Source: Candidatus Zixiibacteriota bacterium (lineage in GTDB: Bacteria; Zixibacteria; MSB-5A5; GN15; JAAZOE01). Taken from it: a stretch of 64,000 nt of DNA. The translations under genes were made by a program, and so were the position numbers. Below, piece by piece: positions 25,859 through 34,035 of this stretch. Below the pieces are notes generated by a model that searched no databases, was not told where the DNA came from, and saw only the letters and a program-made list of their open reading frames with translations. Where the stretch lies: positions 79,102 to 143,101 of the forward strand of contig JAGLON010000015.1 of assembly GCA_023138975.1 (NCBI GenBank), written 5' to 3'. How positions within the stretch are numbered: position 1 is the stretch's first letter; each line of letters opens with the position of its first letter.

Positions 25859-26251
25859 TTGAAAAAGACTGACATGGGGAAGTATGAAAAACTTCTTACA
25901 GAAAAGCGATCGCGTTTGGTAGAGGACATCCAGGGGCTTCGGGATGCCTCCAAGGAGACTATCAAAGACGCTACCGGGGATTTGTCATCGTACTCGTACC
26001 ATATGGCTGATCTTGGCACCGATGCTCAGGAACGGGAGAAAAAATTCCTCCTCGCGTCAAAATCAGGGCGGTTAATTTATCATCTCGACGAAGCCCTAAG
26101 GCGTATAAAAGACGGCACCTACGGTCATTGCCATGAATGCGGCAAGAATATCCCCAGGGCACGTCTTGATGCGGTTCCTCATGCCCGATTTTGCATTTCC
26201 TGCAAAGAGGCGGAAGAACTAAAGAAACAGAAGGAACACAGAAAACGTTGA
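25859..26251 (+). CDS. TraR/DksA-family C4 zinc-finger protein
   Basis: 130-residue protein with an N-terminal coiled-coil half (about 1-80) and a C4 zinc finger CHECGKNIPRARLD...CISC. DksA-family proteins enter the RNA polymerase secondary channel; shorter family members in this clade are often found before lspA. The start is TTG 25859, because AGGAGGT lies 5 bases before it; the first ATG is too distant. Its stop overlaps the lspA start by 4 bp (TTGA). Confidence 0.88.
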   Translation: MKKTDMGKYEKLLTEKRSRLVEDIQGLRDASKETIKDATGDLSSYSYHMADLGTDAQEREKKFLLASKSGRLIYHLDEALRRIKDGTYGHCHECGKNIPRARLDAVPHARFCISCKEAEELKKQKEHRKR

Positions 26252-26817
26252 CAAAGAATCCGCTCGTAAAACTGATCATTATTTTTGTCATTGTTGTTGT
26301 CGCCGATCAGTGGACAAAGTATCTGGCGCTGGCCAATTTGCAATTGGGTCTGCCGGTTGATGTTGTTGGCTCGTATTTGCGCTGGACGCTGGCCTATAAT
26401 CCCGGAGGCGCGTTTGGGATGCGGCTGGGTTCGTCAAATGCCTATCTAATCATATCGATTATTATTTTTATTGTCCTGTGTGTGTATATTTATCAAAATC
26501 GCCGGGTGGGATTTATCGCTATTCCGTTGACGTTTGTTTCGGGTGGTGCAGTTGGTAATATTATCGACCGTGTTCGTTTTGGCGAAGTGGTTGATTTTAT
26601 TGATTGCGAGTTTCCTGATATCTCCCTCGCCGGATACGAGATGCAGCGCTGGCCGATTTTCAACGTCGCCGATATGGCCGTATCGTGCGGCATCATCACG
26701 ACGATACTTTTGATACTGTATCAATCCCGGAAAGAAGCCCGGCAAGATGCTCAGATTGCGGGAGAATCTGACGATACCGAAGTTACCTCTGATGCGCCGA
26801 AAGTTAGTCGGGATTAA
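26248..26817 (+). CDS. lspA: Lipoprotein signal peptidase LspA
   Basis: 189-residue aspartyl peptidase that removes signal peptides from prolipoproteins in the inner membrane. It has four membrane helices, the block YNPGGAFG, and the catalytic pair in GNIIDRVRFGEVVDF and FNVADMAVS. I place the start at TTG 26248, overlapping the dksA-like stop. A longer reading frame from 26191 would run through the zinc-finger gene and adds a non-homologous leader. The acidic C-terminal tail is longer than usual. Confidence 0.92.
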   Translation: MTKNPLVKLIIIFVIVVVADQWTKYLALANLQLGLPVDVVGSYLRWTLAYNPGGAFGMRLGSSNAYLIISIIIFIVLCVYIYQNRRVGFIAIPLTFVSGGAVGNIIDRVRFGEVVDFIDCEFPDISLAGYEMQRWPIFNVADMAVSCGIITTILLILYQSRKEARQDAQIAGESDDTEVTSDAPKVSRD

Positions 26818-26821
26818 GTAG

Positions 26822-27316
26822 TTAGCTGAAATATTTATCCAATTGCCATTTCAACGGATTATTCTGGATATATTCTCGGACTTTCAAAAGCTCATCTTCA
26901 TTGCGAATGACATGCTCGTAGTAGTTTCTCTGCCAGCGTTTGACTCCGACAGTGTTATGAATTCTATTAATGCGTCTTGTGCAAAGGTTCTTGAAATGGG
27001 CGATGATGGAACCGATGTTTGGTTTTGAGGTTGTGTCTTCCGGGTCGACAGAGTCGACCCCTACCAAGAAAAGAACAGCATGGAAATGATTGGGCATAAT
27101 GACGAATTCATCTAATTGAATTGATGGATAAAAAGATTGCATTTCAAGCCAGCTATCTCTTACAATCATTCCGTTTTTATTTAGTTCTACTTTTTCATTT
27201 CTAATTTTTCCAAACAACGGAATTCTTTTGTGAGTACAAAGAGTTATGAAATATGCGCCATCTTGAGAATAGTCATAACCCTTGAGTCTAATGTTTTTTC
27301 GCTTAGGAAAGGTCAT
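26822..27316 (-). CDS. REP-associated tyrosine transposase (RAYT copy 2)
   Basis: 164-residue intact RAYT. HUH is MPNHFHA (His77, His79) and the C-terminal block is YEHVIRNEDELLKVREYI. It is clearly related to copies 1 and 3 but more diverged. Codons 85-94 form its own REP palindrome with different, still complementary arms (27037-27064). It lies 4 bp after lspA, on the opposite strand, with a REP 75 bp upstream of its start. Confidence 0.88.
   Translation of the reverse strand: MTFPKRKNIRLKGYDYSQDGAYFITLCTHKRIPLFGKIRNEKVELNKNGMIVRDSWLEMQSFYPSIQLDEFVIMPNHFHAVLFLVGVDSVDPEDTTSKPNIGSIIAHFKNLCTRRINRIHNTVGVKRWQRNYYEHVIRNEDELLKVREYIQNNPLKWQLDKYFS
27037..27064 (-). repeat. REP palindrome inside the RAYT2 reading frame
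   Basis: 28 nt on the minus strand: GTAG, arm GGGTCGAC, loop TCT, arm GTCGACCC, tail GGAAG. Compared with RAYT1, several stem positions changed on both arms so that pairing is kept. Confidence 0.85.
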
Positions 27317-27391
27317 GTTGAAAAGTAATAGAAATCCGTAATATGGCTATCACATTATTCTTGTTTTCGATAGTCAATAATATCTGTGACC

Positions 27392-27419
27392 GTAGGGGAC
27401 GACTATGTCGTCCCGCGGG
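27392..27419 (+). repeat. REP palindrome upstream of RAYT copy 2
   Basis: 28 nt: GTAG, arm GGGACGAC, loop TAT, arm GTCGTCCC, tail GCGGG. It is identical to the copy at 29745-29772. It lies 75 bp before the RAYT2 start with the GTAG end facing the gene. Confidence 0.85.
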
Positions 27420-27477
27420 AGACATTGACTGAGAGTTAATACATGCACCTGATGCTCACATTTTCTCTACAGATGCG

Positions 27478-27514
27478 GACATCCCGCATGGCAGGACTAT
27501 AGCCTGACAGGCAC
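27478..27514. repeat. GGACTATAG-containing inverted-repeat segment
   Basis: Contains CAGGACTATAGCCTG, an imperfect palindrome, just after GCGGACATCCCGC. The core GGACTATAG recurs at about 37158 and 56964 and in reverse at about 37240 and 47312. Possibly a second palindromic repeat family. Confidence 0.4.
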
Positions 27515-27534
27515 GAAAATTACACACTCTTGAA

Positions 27535-27999
27535 CTAATTATTCAATGTAAAAGCCATCTCATATTTAATCCATGTACCGACCGGTTTGTCATCAGACAT
27601 TGCCGGGCTAAATTTACTCTGATAAGCAGCATTAATAGCAGCATCCTCAAAACCGTATCCAGGGTTAGTACACTTTGGGACTTTAGCAACAAGTACACAC
27701 CCGTGTTCGTCAACATACAATGCAACAATTACTTCAGCAGTAACATTATTCTTAAGTGCGTCTTTAGGATACTCCGGAACGCCTTCGAAAATTATTTTCG
27801 GTTGTGGTGTAACAGTGAGGAATTCATTTAGTGAGGGCTGAGGAGGGATTATGTCTGGCGAAATATTTTTTCTGATTTCTTCACAATCAAAGGTATCACC
27901 ATAGGTTAAAGAACTGTCTCTATGTTGTAGTGACTGCGTGTCTTTCGAAGCACACCCGATGAGTAGCCCGATAATGATTATTGATATTATTGTTCGCAT
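27535..27999 (-). CDS. Lipoprotein with one TonB-C-like domain
   Basis: 154 residues. The signal ends in the lipobox LLIGC (Cys16), followed by a linker and one TonB-C-like unit with YPKDALKNNVTAEVIVALYV and NPGYGFEDAAINAAYQ. The ATG at 27999 (MRTIISII) has a GGGAG site; an upstream TTG is less likely. It follows the triple-domain protein at 28034 by 34 bp on the same strand and is probably co-transcribed with it. Confidence 0.75.
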   Translation of the reverse strand: MRTIISIIIIGLLIGCASKDTQSLQHRDSSLTYGDTFDCEEIRKNISPDIIPPQPSLNEFLTVTPQPKIIFEGVPEYPKDALKNNVTAEVIVALYVDEHGCVLVAKVPKCTNPGYGFEDAAINAAYQSKFSPAMSDDKPVGTWIKYEMAFTLNN

Positions 28000-28033
28000 G
28001 TTCACTCCCAAGGAAAGAACTCAAATCAAGAGT

Positions 28034-29116
28034 TCAGAACGAGGATACCAATCCATAATTGACCATATAGCATATCCAACAACCGATTGGAGCACCATTA
28101 TTTTTTGCAGCAAAAAAAGTATACTTATAGGCCGCATTGACAGTCGCCTGTTCGAATCCAAACCCAGGGTTTGAACAATTGATAGCATGTGCTTTCGTTA
28201 CTTTGCCATACTCATCTATATAAGACAGGATAATTACGTACCCTTCAGCTATTTTGTTCCGGGCAGCAACAGGGTACTTAGGACATACTTCTGTGATAAA
28301 TTCAGGTGGAGTGTCAAACTCAGTATTAGTATTCTCTTGTTTTATTGGGTTAACTTGTACAGTACAGCCACTGCTGAAACTAACAGTGTAAGATATCCAG
28401 GTGGCTACCGATTCTATACGGTTTTGAGCAGGTTTATACTTACTCTTAAAAGCTGCCTTTGTGGTTGCTTCTTCAAAACCATATCCCGGATTGTCGCATT
28501 GAACGTCTCTAAATGCAATCACCTTTCCTTTGGGATCAACAAAAACCTGTAGTTCAACTTTACCGCTAATACTATCTCTGCAAGCTTTTTCCGGATATAC
28601 CGGTTTGAATCCCTTGTTGAACCTATTTTTAAGAACCGGCATACTACCGGGATAATGCGGTATATACGGCATCGGTCTTCCATCGTCCAAGATATCCTGG
28701 AAAATATAATTAGCTTTAGTTGTGAATTCACTTGAACTTAGTGTGCTATCAGCATTGAATGTTAATGTGTATTCAGACCAAACCGGCACCTTTAGATTAA
28801 AAATTCTCGCCGGATAAAATTTTATCTTCTTGGTTGATTTTATGCACAGTTTTTCGAGCTTTGGATTATTCAATGGACCGTTCACAACTCGGGCGGCTTT
28901 GACTTTTCCCTTTTTGGAGATGTAAGCCTGAATCGTTACAGTGACAGGCAGATCTCCGGAATCAAGGAATTTGGGGAAATCCGGCACGTTCTGTTTCAAC
29001 AGCACCGGATCATCGCTATACAGCAATTCCTCCGGAGGCGGATACTTGGCATATGCCGAGACTGAACAGATAAGCGCAATTAGTAATATGATTATGAGAA
29101 AAAATAATCTTCGCAC
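28034..29116 (-). CDS. Exported protein with three TonB-C-like domains (copy 2)
   Basis: 360 residues, paralogous to the protein at 19350 along its length. The first 125 residues are nearly the same. The middle unit contains YPEKACRDSISGKVELQVFV, and the last unit contains YPVAARNKIAEGYVIILSYI with NPGFGFEQATVNAA. The start is GTG 29116 where copy 1 has ATG, preceded by the same GGGAGGG spacer. Signal peptide present, no TonB anchor. Function unknown. Confidence 0.75.
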   Translation of the reverse strand: MRRLFFLIIILLIALICSVSAYAKYPPPEELLYSDDPVLLKQNVPDFPKFLDSGDLPVTVTIQAYISKKGKVKAARVVNGPLNNPKLEKLCIKSTKKIKFYPARIFNLKVPVWSEYTLTFNADSTLSSSEFTTKANYIFQDILDDGRPMPYIPHYPGSMPVLKNRFNKGFKPVYPEKACRDSISGKVELQVFVDPKGKVIAFRDVQCDNPGYGFEEATTKAAFKSKYKPAQNRIESVATWISYTVSFSSGCTVQVNPIKQENTNTEFDTPPEFITEVCPKYPVAARNKIAEGYVIILSYIDEYGKVTKAHAINCSNPGFGFEQATVNAAYKYTFFAAKNNGAPIGCWICYMVNYGLVSSF

Positions 29117-29169
29117 AATGCCCTCCCAAGGGTAACTTGAGAATAATATAAATTATTGAGTCTTAATTG

Positions 29170-29670
29170 TCAAAGGCTAGTGTAATATTTGTCCATCGAC
29201 CATTTCAATGGATTGTGCTGGATGTATTCTCGTGCTTTCAGAAGCTCGTCTTCATAGCGAATGACTCTCTCATAGAAACTCCTTTGCCATCTCTTTACGC
29301 CAGGCACAATGTGAAAACTATTTGTTTTCCTTGTTGTCAGATATTTGAAATGGGCGATGACTGAGCTTACTGTTGAGTTTGCCTATGAATCTTCCGGGCC
29401 GGGTAACCCGGCCCCTACCAAGAAATAGATTGCATGGAAATGGTCGGGCATTATGATAAATTCATCCAATTGAATTGACGGATAAAGAGATTGCATTTCA
29501 ATCCAGCATTTTCTGATAATAATTCCATTCTTATTTAATTCTACTTTTTCATTTTTAACACTTCCAAACAACGAAACTCTTTTGTGTGTGCAAAGAGTTA
29601 TGAAATATGCGCCATCACGAGAATAATCATAACCTCGTAACCTTAATCGTTTTCGCCGTGGTAATGCCAT
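29170..29670 (-). pseudogene. RAYT copy 3, interrupted by one amber codon
   Basis: Codons 1-95 read as a good RAYT (HUH in MPDHFHA), then TAG at 29383-29385 where copy 1 has AAG. After the TAG the same frame continues without a shift for 70 more codons through VKRWQRSFYERVIRYEDELLKAREYI to a TGA at 29170. The lesion is a single base change in an otherwise full-length gene, so loss is recent, or the base is an error. It carries an internal REP at 29391-29418. Confidence 0.88.
29391..29418 (-). repeat. REP palindrome inside the RAYT3 frame
   Basis: 28 nt on the minus strand: GTAG, arm GGGCCGGG, loop TTA, arm CCCGGCCC, tail GGAAG. It ends 6 bases before the amber codon in the reading direction. 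Confidence 0.85.
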
Positions 29671-29744
29671 GTTACAAAATAGAAGAGCCTATTATGATGT
29701 AAATCACATATTTACATTTTCAGAACTTTTTAATGGCTGTGACC

Positions 29745-29772
29745 GTAGGGGACGACTATGTCGTCCCGCGGG
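29745..29772 (+). repeat. REP palindrome upstream of RAYT copy 3
   Basis: 28 nt identical to the element at 27392-27419 (GTAG head, arms GGGACGAC/GTCGTCCC, tail GCGGG). It lies 74 bp before the RAYT3 start with the GTAG end facing the gene. Confidence 0.85.
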
Positions 29773-29972
29773 GGCTTCACCCCGTTTTTGGCTATCGCGA
29801 GAAAGCATATACTATTATTTCCGTGGCTGGCGGACGTCCTCGTCTGCCAGCTATTCTATACAAGTATTCGTTGGCGCACGGGGACGTACACCAACCACAA
29901 AATCAAATGCGAGCTTCCCTGCCTTTTTTACTGAATCAAGTATATCCATTTATTCTCCCACTTATTTTAAAG

Positions 29973-30006
29973 AAAAAGGGACGGTGATATGTATCACCAT
30001 CCCTTT
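29973..30006 (-). terminator. groESL operon terminator
   Basis: On the minus strand AAAGGGATGGTGAT pairs with ATCACCGTCCCTTT (one T-G wobble), followed by five T. It lies about 45 bp after the groEL stop codon. Confidence 0.88.
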
Positions 30007-30050
30007 CTTGATGTCTGTCTTGGCTGTCTGTGCGAACAGAATGGGTCGGT

Positions 30051-31688
30051 TTAGTACATACCGCCCATGCCGCCGCCCATGCCGCCCATGTCGGGCATGC
30101 CACCGCCGCTTTTGCCTTCTTCAGGCTTGTCGGCTACGATACAATCGGTAGTGAGAAGTAATCCGGAGATTGATCCAGCATTTTCCAATGCAATGCGGGC
30201 AACCTTGGCCGGGTCGATGACACCGGCTTTGACCAGGTCTTCATATGTGTCAGTCTGAGCGTTATAACCAAAGGCGCCTTTTTTATCACGGACCTTGGCA
30301 ACAACGATTGAGGCTTCGACACCGGCATTCAGAGCAATCTGACGAATCGGAGATTCGAGCGCCTTCTTGATGATGAGGGCGCCGATCTTTTCGTCACCGT
30401 CGAGTTCATCCTTGACAGCTTTAATGGCACGCAGCATAACTACGCCGCCGCCCGGAACGATACCTTCTTCAACCGCAGCGCGAGTTGCATTAAGAGCATC
30501 TTCCACGCGGGCTTTCTTTTCTTTCATTTCGGTTTCAGTCGCGGCGCCAACATTAATGACGGCCACACCACCGGCTAACTTAGCGAGGCGTTCCTGAAGT
30601 TTTTCACGATCATAATCAGAGGAGGTATCATCAATCTGTTTGCGGATAGAATCGATACGAGCCTTGATATCGTCAGTCTTGCCGGAGCCTTCGACGATAG
30701 TCGTGTTGTCTTTGTCGATGGTGATTTTCTTGGCGGTGCCAAGGTCTTCAACAACGGCGTTTTCGAGCTTGAAACCGATTTCTTCGGAGATGACCCTGCC
30801 ACCGGTCAGGATGGCGATATCTTCGAGCATAGATTTGCGGCGGTCACCGAAGCCCGGAGCCTTGACGGCACAGACTTTGATGGTGTTGCGCAATTTGTTG
30901 ACGACCAGCGTAGCAAGAGCTTCGCCTTCAACGTCTTCGGAGATAATCATCAGCGGTTTGCCCATCTGAGCGACCTTTTCCAGAACCGGAAGGAGGTCTT
31001 TCATCGATGAGATTTTCTTGTCGTGGATGAGGATGAGGCAATCTTCGAGTACGGCTTCCATGGAATCCGGATCGGTTACAAAGTAAGGTGAGAGGTAACC
31101 GCGGTCAAACTGCATACCTTCGACGACGTCCATGTAAGTTTCGGCGGTCTTTGACTCTTCGATGGTGATAACGCCGTCTTTACCGACTTTTTCCATCGCT
31201 TCGGCAATCTTATCGCCGATAAACTGGTCGTTGTTGGCGGAAATTGCGCCGACCTGTGAGATTTCTTCCTTACCGGAAACCGGCTTGGACTGCTTCTTGA
31301 TTTCTGCGACAGCCATAGTAACGGCCTTGTCGATACCGCGCTTGACGGCCATAGCATTGGCGCCGGCAGTGACGTGCTTGACGCCTTCGTGATAAATAGC
31401 CTGAGCTAATACGGTCGCGGTGGTGGTTCCGTCACCGGCGACATCGGAGGTCTTGGAAGCGACTTCTTTGACCATCTGAGCGCCCATGTTTTCGAAAACG
31501 TCTTCGAGTTCGATTTCCTTGGCTACCGAGACACCATCTTTGGTGATCGTCGGTGAACCGAATTTTTTGTCAAGACTGACATTACGGCCGCGCGGTCCAA
31601 GAGTAATCTTGACAGCGTTGGCCAGTTTGTCGATGCCGGCACGGAGTTTATCACGGGCCGCAACATCAAATTCTATTATTTTAGCCAT
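30051..31688 (-). CDS. groEL: Chaperonin GroEL
   Basis: 545-residue 60-kDa chaperonin subunit. The N-terminus [18 protein letters not shown], the ATP-binding block [11 protein letters not shown], and the apical and equatorial domains are complete. The tail has the usual GGM repeats ([12 protein letters not shown]). It lies 23 bp after groES on the same strand. Confidence 0.98.
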   Translation of the reverse strand: MAKIIEFDVAARDKLRAGIDKLANAVKITLGPRGRNVSLDKKFGSPTITKDGVSVAKEIELEDVFENMGAQMVKEVASKTSDVAGDGTTTATVLAQAIYHEGVKHVTAGANAMAVKRGIDKAVTMAVAEIKKQSKPVSGKEEISQVGAISANNDQFIGDKIAEAMEKVGKDGVITIEESKTAETYMDVVEGMQFDRGYLSPYFVTDPDSMEAVLEDCLILIHDKKISSMKDLLPVLEKVAQMGKPLMIISEDVEGEALATLVVNKLRNTIKVCAVKAPGFGDRRKSMLEDIAILTGGRVISEEIGFKLENAVVEDLGTAKKITIDKDNTTIVEGSGKTDDIKARIDSIRKQIDDTSSDYDREKLQERLAKLAGGVAVINVGAATETEMKEKKARVEDALNATRAAVEEGIVPGGGVVMLRAIKAVKDELDGDEKIGALIIKKALESPIRQIALNAGVEASIVVAKVRDKKGAFGYNAQTDTYEDLVKAGVIDPAKVARIALENAGSISGLLLTTDCIVADKPEEGKSGGGMPDMGGMGGGMGGMY

Positions 31689-31711
31689 TTGCTTATTATC
31701 TCCCTAAAATG

Positions 31712-31999
31712 CTATTCAATAATCGCCAAAACGTCAGATTCACGCATAATCAGCATGTCTTCGTTATTGACATTGATTTCGGTTCCGGAATATTTTCCGT
31801 ATAAAATCGTGTCGCCCTTCTTTACGGTCATGGAGACGAGCTTTCCATCTTCGGTCCTGAGACCATCACCACAAGCTACTACCTCACCCTGCATCGGTTT
31901 TTCCTTGGCAGTATCCGGGATAATGATTCCGCCCTTTTTGACTTCCAGGGCTTCAATCGGCTTGACCAGTACGCGGTCGGCCAAAGGTTTTACTGTCAT
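31712..31999 (-). CDS. groES: Co-chaperonin GroES
   Basis: 95-residue lid of the GroEL chamber. Typical blocks are [14 protein letters not shown] and [20 protein letters not shown]. First gene of the operon, behind a CIRCE operator. Confidence 0.97.
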   Translation of the reverse strand: MTVKPLADRVLVKPIEALEVKKGGIIIPDTAKEKPMQGEVVACGDGLRTEDGKLVSMTVKKGDTILYGKYSGTEINVNNEDMLIMRESDVLAIIE

Positions 32000-32064
32000 C
32001 TTTCAATCCTCCTTATAAAGTGACATTTTATTATATACTAAATTAAAAGTTTCCTTTTTTCTTA

Positions 32065-32091
32065 TTAGCACTCAATACGAGCGAGTGCTAA
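32065..32091 (-). promoter_or_regulatory. CIRCE operator (HrcA binding site)
   Basis: TTAGCACTC - 9 bp - GAGTGCTAA, a perfect match to the CIRCE consensus, 66 bp before groES. It predicts repression by HrcA with release on heat shock; hrcA itself is not in the window. Confidence 0.97.
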
Positions 32092-32098
32092 CAGCGTG

Positions 32099-32129
32099 AT
32101 AATAAAAAAAATCGCCGAGTCAAAGTCAA
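32099..32129 (-). promoter_or_regulatory. Probable sigma-70 promoter of groES
   Basis: On the minus strand TTGACT (32124-32129), repeated immediately as TTGACT (32118-32123), is followed by TTTATT or TATTAT at 32099-32106, a spacing of 17-19 bp. It lies just upstream of CIRCE, the usual arrangement. Confidence 0.55.
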
Positions 32130-32200
32130 GCGATAATTATAGTTAAACGCAAATTTTTAAAAAAGGTTCCCTGTTAGTTATCAACAGGTTGTTGATAACT

Positions 32201-32971
32201 TCATTGACTATTAAAGTCCGCTATGATTCTTATCCCGTTGAGGGTCAAATCTGGTATATAATCGCTAATATGTTTAGAGCCAACGATATACGACTCCGCT
32301 GCGCCTCCCGTAGCAATAACTTTACAATTTTTCCCCAGTTCCTGGAAAATGTTATCCACAATGGTATCTATCAAACCTATTGTGCCGTAATGCAATCCGG
32401 ACTTGAGAGCCTGTGCTGTCGATTTACCGATAACCCGCTCGGGTTTTTCGATAGTGACTTCAAAAAGCCTGGCAGCCCGTTGCGCCAGATTGATTCCGGC
32501 CGTCTGAGGTCCCGGTGCAATAACGCCTCCGATATAGGCGCCGCTTTCAGAAATAACATCGAATGTTGTCGCGGTTCCCATATCGACCACAATCAAACCG
32601 CTTCCGAATTCAGCGAACCCGGCGGCAGCATTGGCCAATCGGTCGGCTCCGATTTCACCCGGTTTGGGATACTCGATTTCAAATGGAAGTTTTATTTTGG
32701 AAGATATAATCAGAGGATCGACCTTGAAATATTTTTTACTCATCCGTTTATAGATATCAGTCAGGTGAGGAACCACCGAGCAGATGGCCACTTGTGTCAC
32801 TTCGGTGAGCTCAGCCTTGATATGGTGATGAAACAATGAAGAGACAAAAAGACCGGCCTCGTCAATAGTCAGGTTCTGGGCGGAGGCAACGCGAAAACTG
32901 TTAAGCAGGTTACTTCCGTCGAAAACTCCGACAACGGTATCGGTATTACCGATATCAATAGCTAAGAGCAT
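32201..32971 (-). CDS. coaX: Type III pantothenate kinase
   Basis: 256-residue ASKHA-fold kinase for the first step of coenzyme A synthesis. The phosphate-binding start is MLLAIDIGNTDTVVGVF; other blocks are GEIGADRLANAAAG and VVDMGTATTFDVI. The full family length is present. It is separated from groES by the heat-shock control region and appears monocistronic here. Confidence 0.94.
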   Translation of the reverse strand: MLLAIDIGNTDTVVGVFDGSNLLNSFRVASAQNLTIDEAGLFVSSLFHHHIKAELTEVTQVAICSVVPHLTDIYKRMSKKYFKVDPLIISSKIKLPFEIEYPKPGEIGADRLANAAAGFAEFGSGLIVVDMGTATTFDVISESGAYIGGVIAPGPQTAGINLAQRAARLFEVTIEKPERVIGKSTAQALKSGLHYGTIGLIDTIVDNIFQELGKNCKVIATGGAAESYIVGSKHISDYIPDLTLNGIRIIADFNSQ

Positions 32972-33126
32972 GGCCGGAATATAGCAATCGAATCCAAACA
33001 GGTCAAGCAGTGAAGGTGAATTGTCTTGACCGAAAGCGATGCTATTTTAATCACAACCTATAAAAATAGATCGAATCCTGCTTTTACGGCTTTACAAAAT
33101 CTAGCAGCTTTTCTATATTGCTAAAT

Positions 33127-33912
33127 ATGAATAAAACAATAATACTCTTGAGTGTGGCGATTATTCTATTTGCCGCGGCGATTCCTGTTTCCGCCTCTGA
33201 TGTTGTTATCGGAAAAGACAGGATTAAGTTTTTCATCGGTACCTATGATGCCGAAAAAAATATCTTTGTGGATTACTCCACCGACGGTTGGGCGGAAGAT
33301 GACCCGATGAGCTTCACTAATAAAGTTTCATCTTTACCGCAAAAAGATGGTGCCTATTTTGGATTTGCTCCCTGGTACACGAATATGGCCAACGCCATAT
33401 TAGAAATTCCCGAAGCGGGGATTGTTTATGCGTCAATGGTTGATTTAAAGAAAATCCACAAGGTGCAGGCTTTGATGACCAAGTGGGTAATTGAGGGAGA
33501 AAACCTGCGCTTAGTTTGCGTAACGAAAGATTTTGCGGGATTACAGGCCGCTCCGACCATAGACGGCAGTTTCATGTTTCCCGATTCTACGCGCTTTTTG
33601 GTTGCCCGATGCGGCGGCGGTGATATGGTGCGGGTGTGGCGTAAGTATATCTTTGCTTTGGATAACGGTGAATGCGGCTGGAAAGTTTTCTACACTCTGG
33701 ATTCCAATCACTTGCTGTACGAACCTGAGTTCACCGAAGCATGGTGCATTATGGACACTCCGGTAGAACCAAATTATACCATGAAAGTCTATGAACGGTT
33801 GTATCAGGCTAACGGCGGTGCCAAACCTGATGGATCTTATAGTCATATTATCACAAAAATTGATACGACTCAAGTCAGCCTATGGGAAGAAGTCAAAAAA
33901 TTGAAAAAATAG
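33127..33912 (+). CDS. Exported protein of unknown function
   Basis: 261 residues from ATG 33127 with a clear signal peptide ending PVSASD. The mature protein is rich in Trp and Tyr (YFGFAPWYTNMANAIL, WGEE-like and WCIMDTP stretches) and has three cysteines in the second half. I recognise no family. A 13-bp inverted repeat follows at 33942. Confidence 0.6.
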   Translation: MNKTIILLSVAIILFAAAIPVSASDVVIGKDRIKFFIGTYDAEKNIFVDYSTDGWAEDDPMSFTNKVSSLPQKDGAYFGFAPWYTNMANAILEIPEAGIVYASMVDLKKIHKVQALMTKWVIEGENLRLVCVTKDFAGLQAAPTIDGSFMFPDSTRFLVARCGGGDMVRVWRKYIFALDNGECGWKVFYTLDSNHLLYEPEFTEAWCIMDTPVEPNYTMKVYERLYQANGGAKPDGSYSHIITKIDTTQVSLWEEVKKLKK

Positions 33913-33941
33913 TTTCGTATTTTAGAGATATTTTTCGCTTT

Positions 33942-33972
33942 TACCCCATGCCGGATTATCCGGCATGGGGTA
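33942..33972 (+). terminator. Long hairpin after the exported protein gene, possible terminator
   Basis: A perfect 13-bp stem (TACCCCATGCCGG with CCGGCATGGGGTA) encloses a 5-base loop. The T run after it is poor (TTGTGTT), so it may be a stability hairpin or a repeat rather than a strong terminator. Confidence 0.5.
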
Positions 33973-34035
33973 TTGTGTTAGCCTTATCTCAACTTCAATA
34001 TTGTACGGGAAGCCAATAATAGCTGAAGCTCCATC

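Larger units (their letters stand above)
28034..29748 (-). repeat. Right arm of the RAYT-TonB-C inverted duplication
   Basis: Reverse-orientation counterpart of 18717-20393, carrying RAYT3 and TonB-C copy 2 in the same order and with the same spacer. The two arms are separated by about 7.6 kb that includes ileS and lspA. Confidence 0.8.
29671..30050. other. Gene-free spacer between RAYT3 and groEL
   Basis: 380 bp holding the REP at 29745, a GGGGCTTCACCCC hairpin right after it, further hairpins near 29825-29848 and 29860-29885, and the groEL terminator. ORFs drawn through it on the plus strand are shadows of these GC-rich palindromes. Confidence 0.5.

Noticed and set aside
29669..30151. A 160-codon plus-strand ORF between RAYT3 and groEL
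   Set aside because: It runs through the REP, hairpins and the groEL terminator and into antisense groEL. The product is Arg/Pro/Cys-rich noise.
32189..32839. A 216-codon ORF antisense to coaX
   Set aside because: coaX on the other strand has full-length family motifs; this is its shadow.
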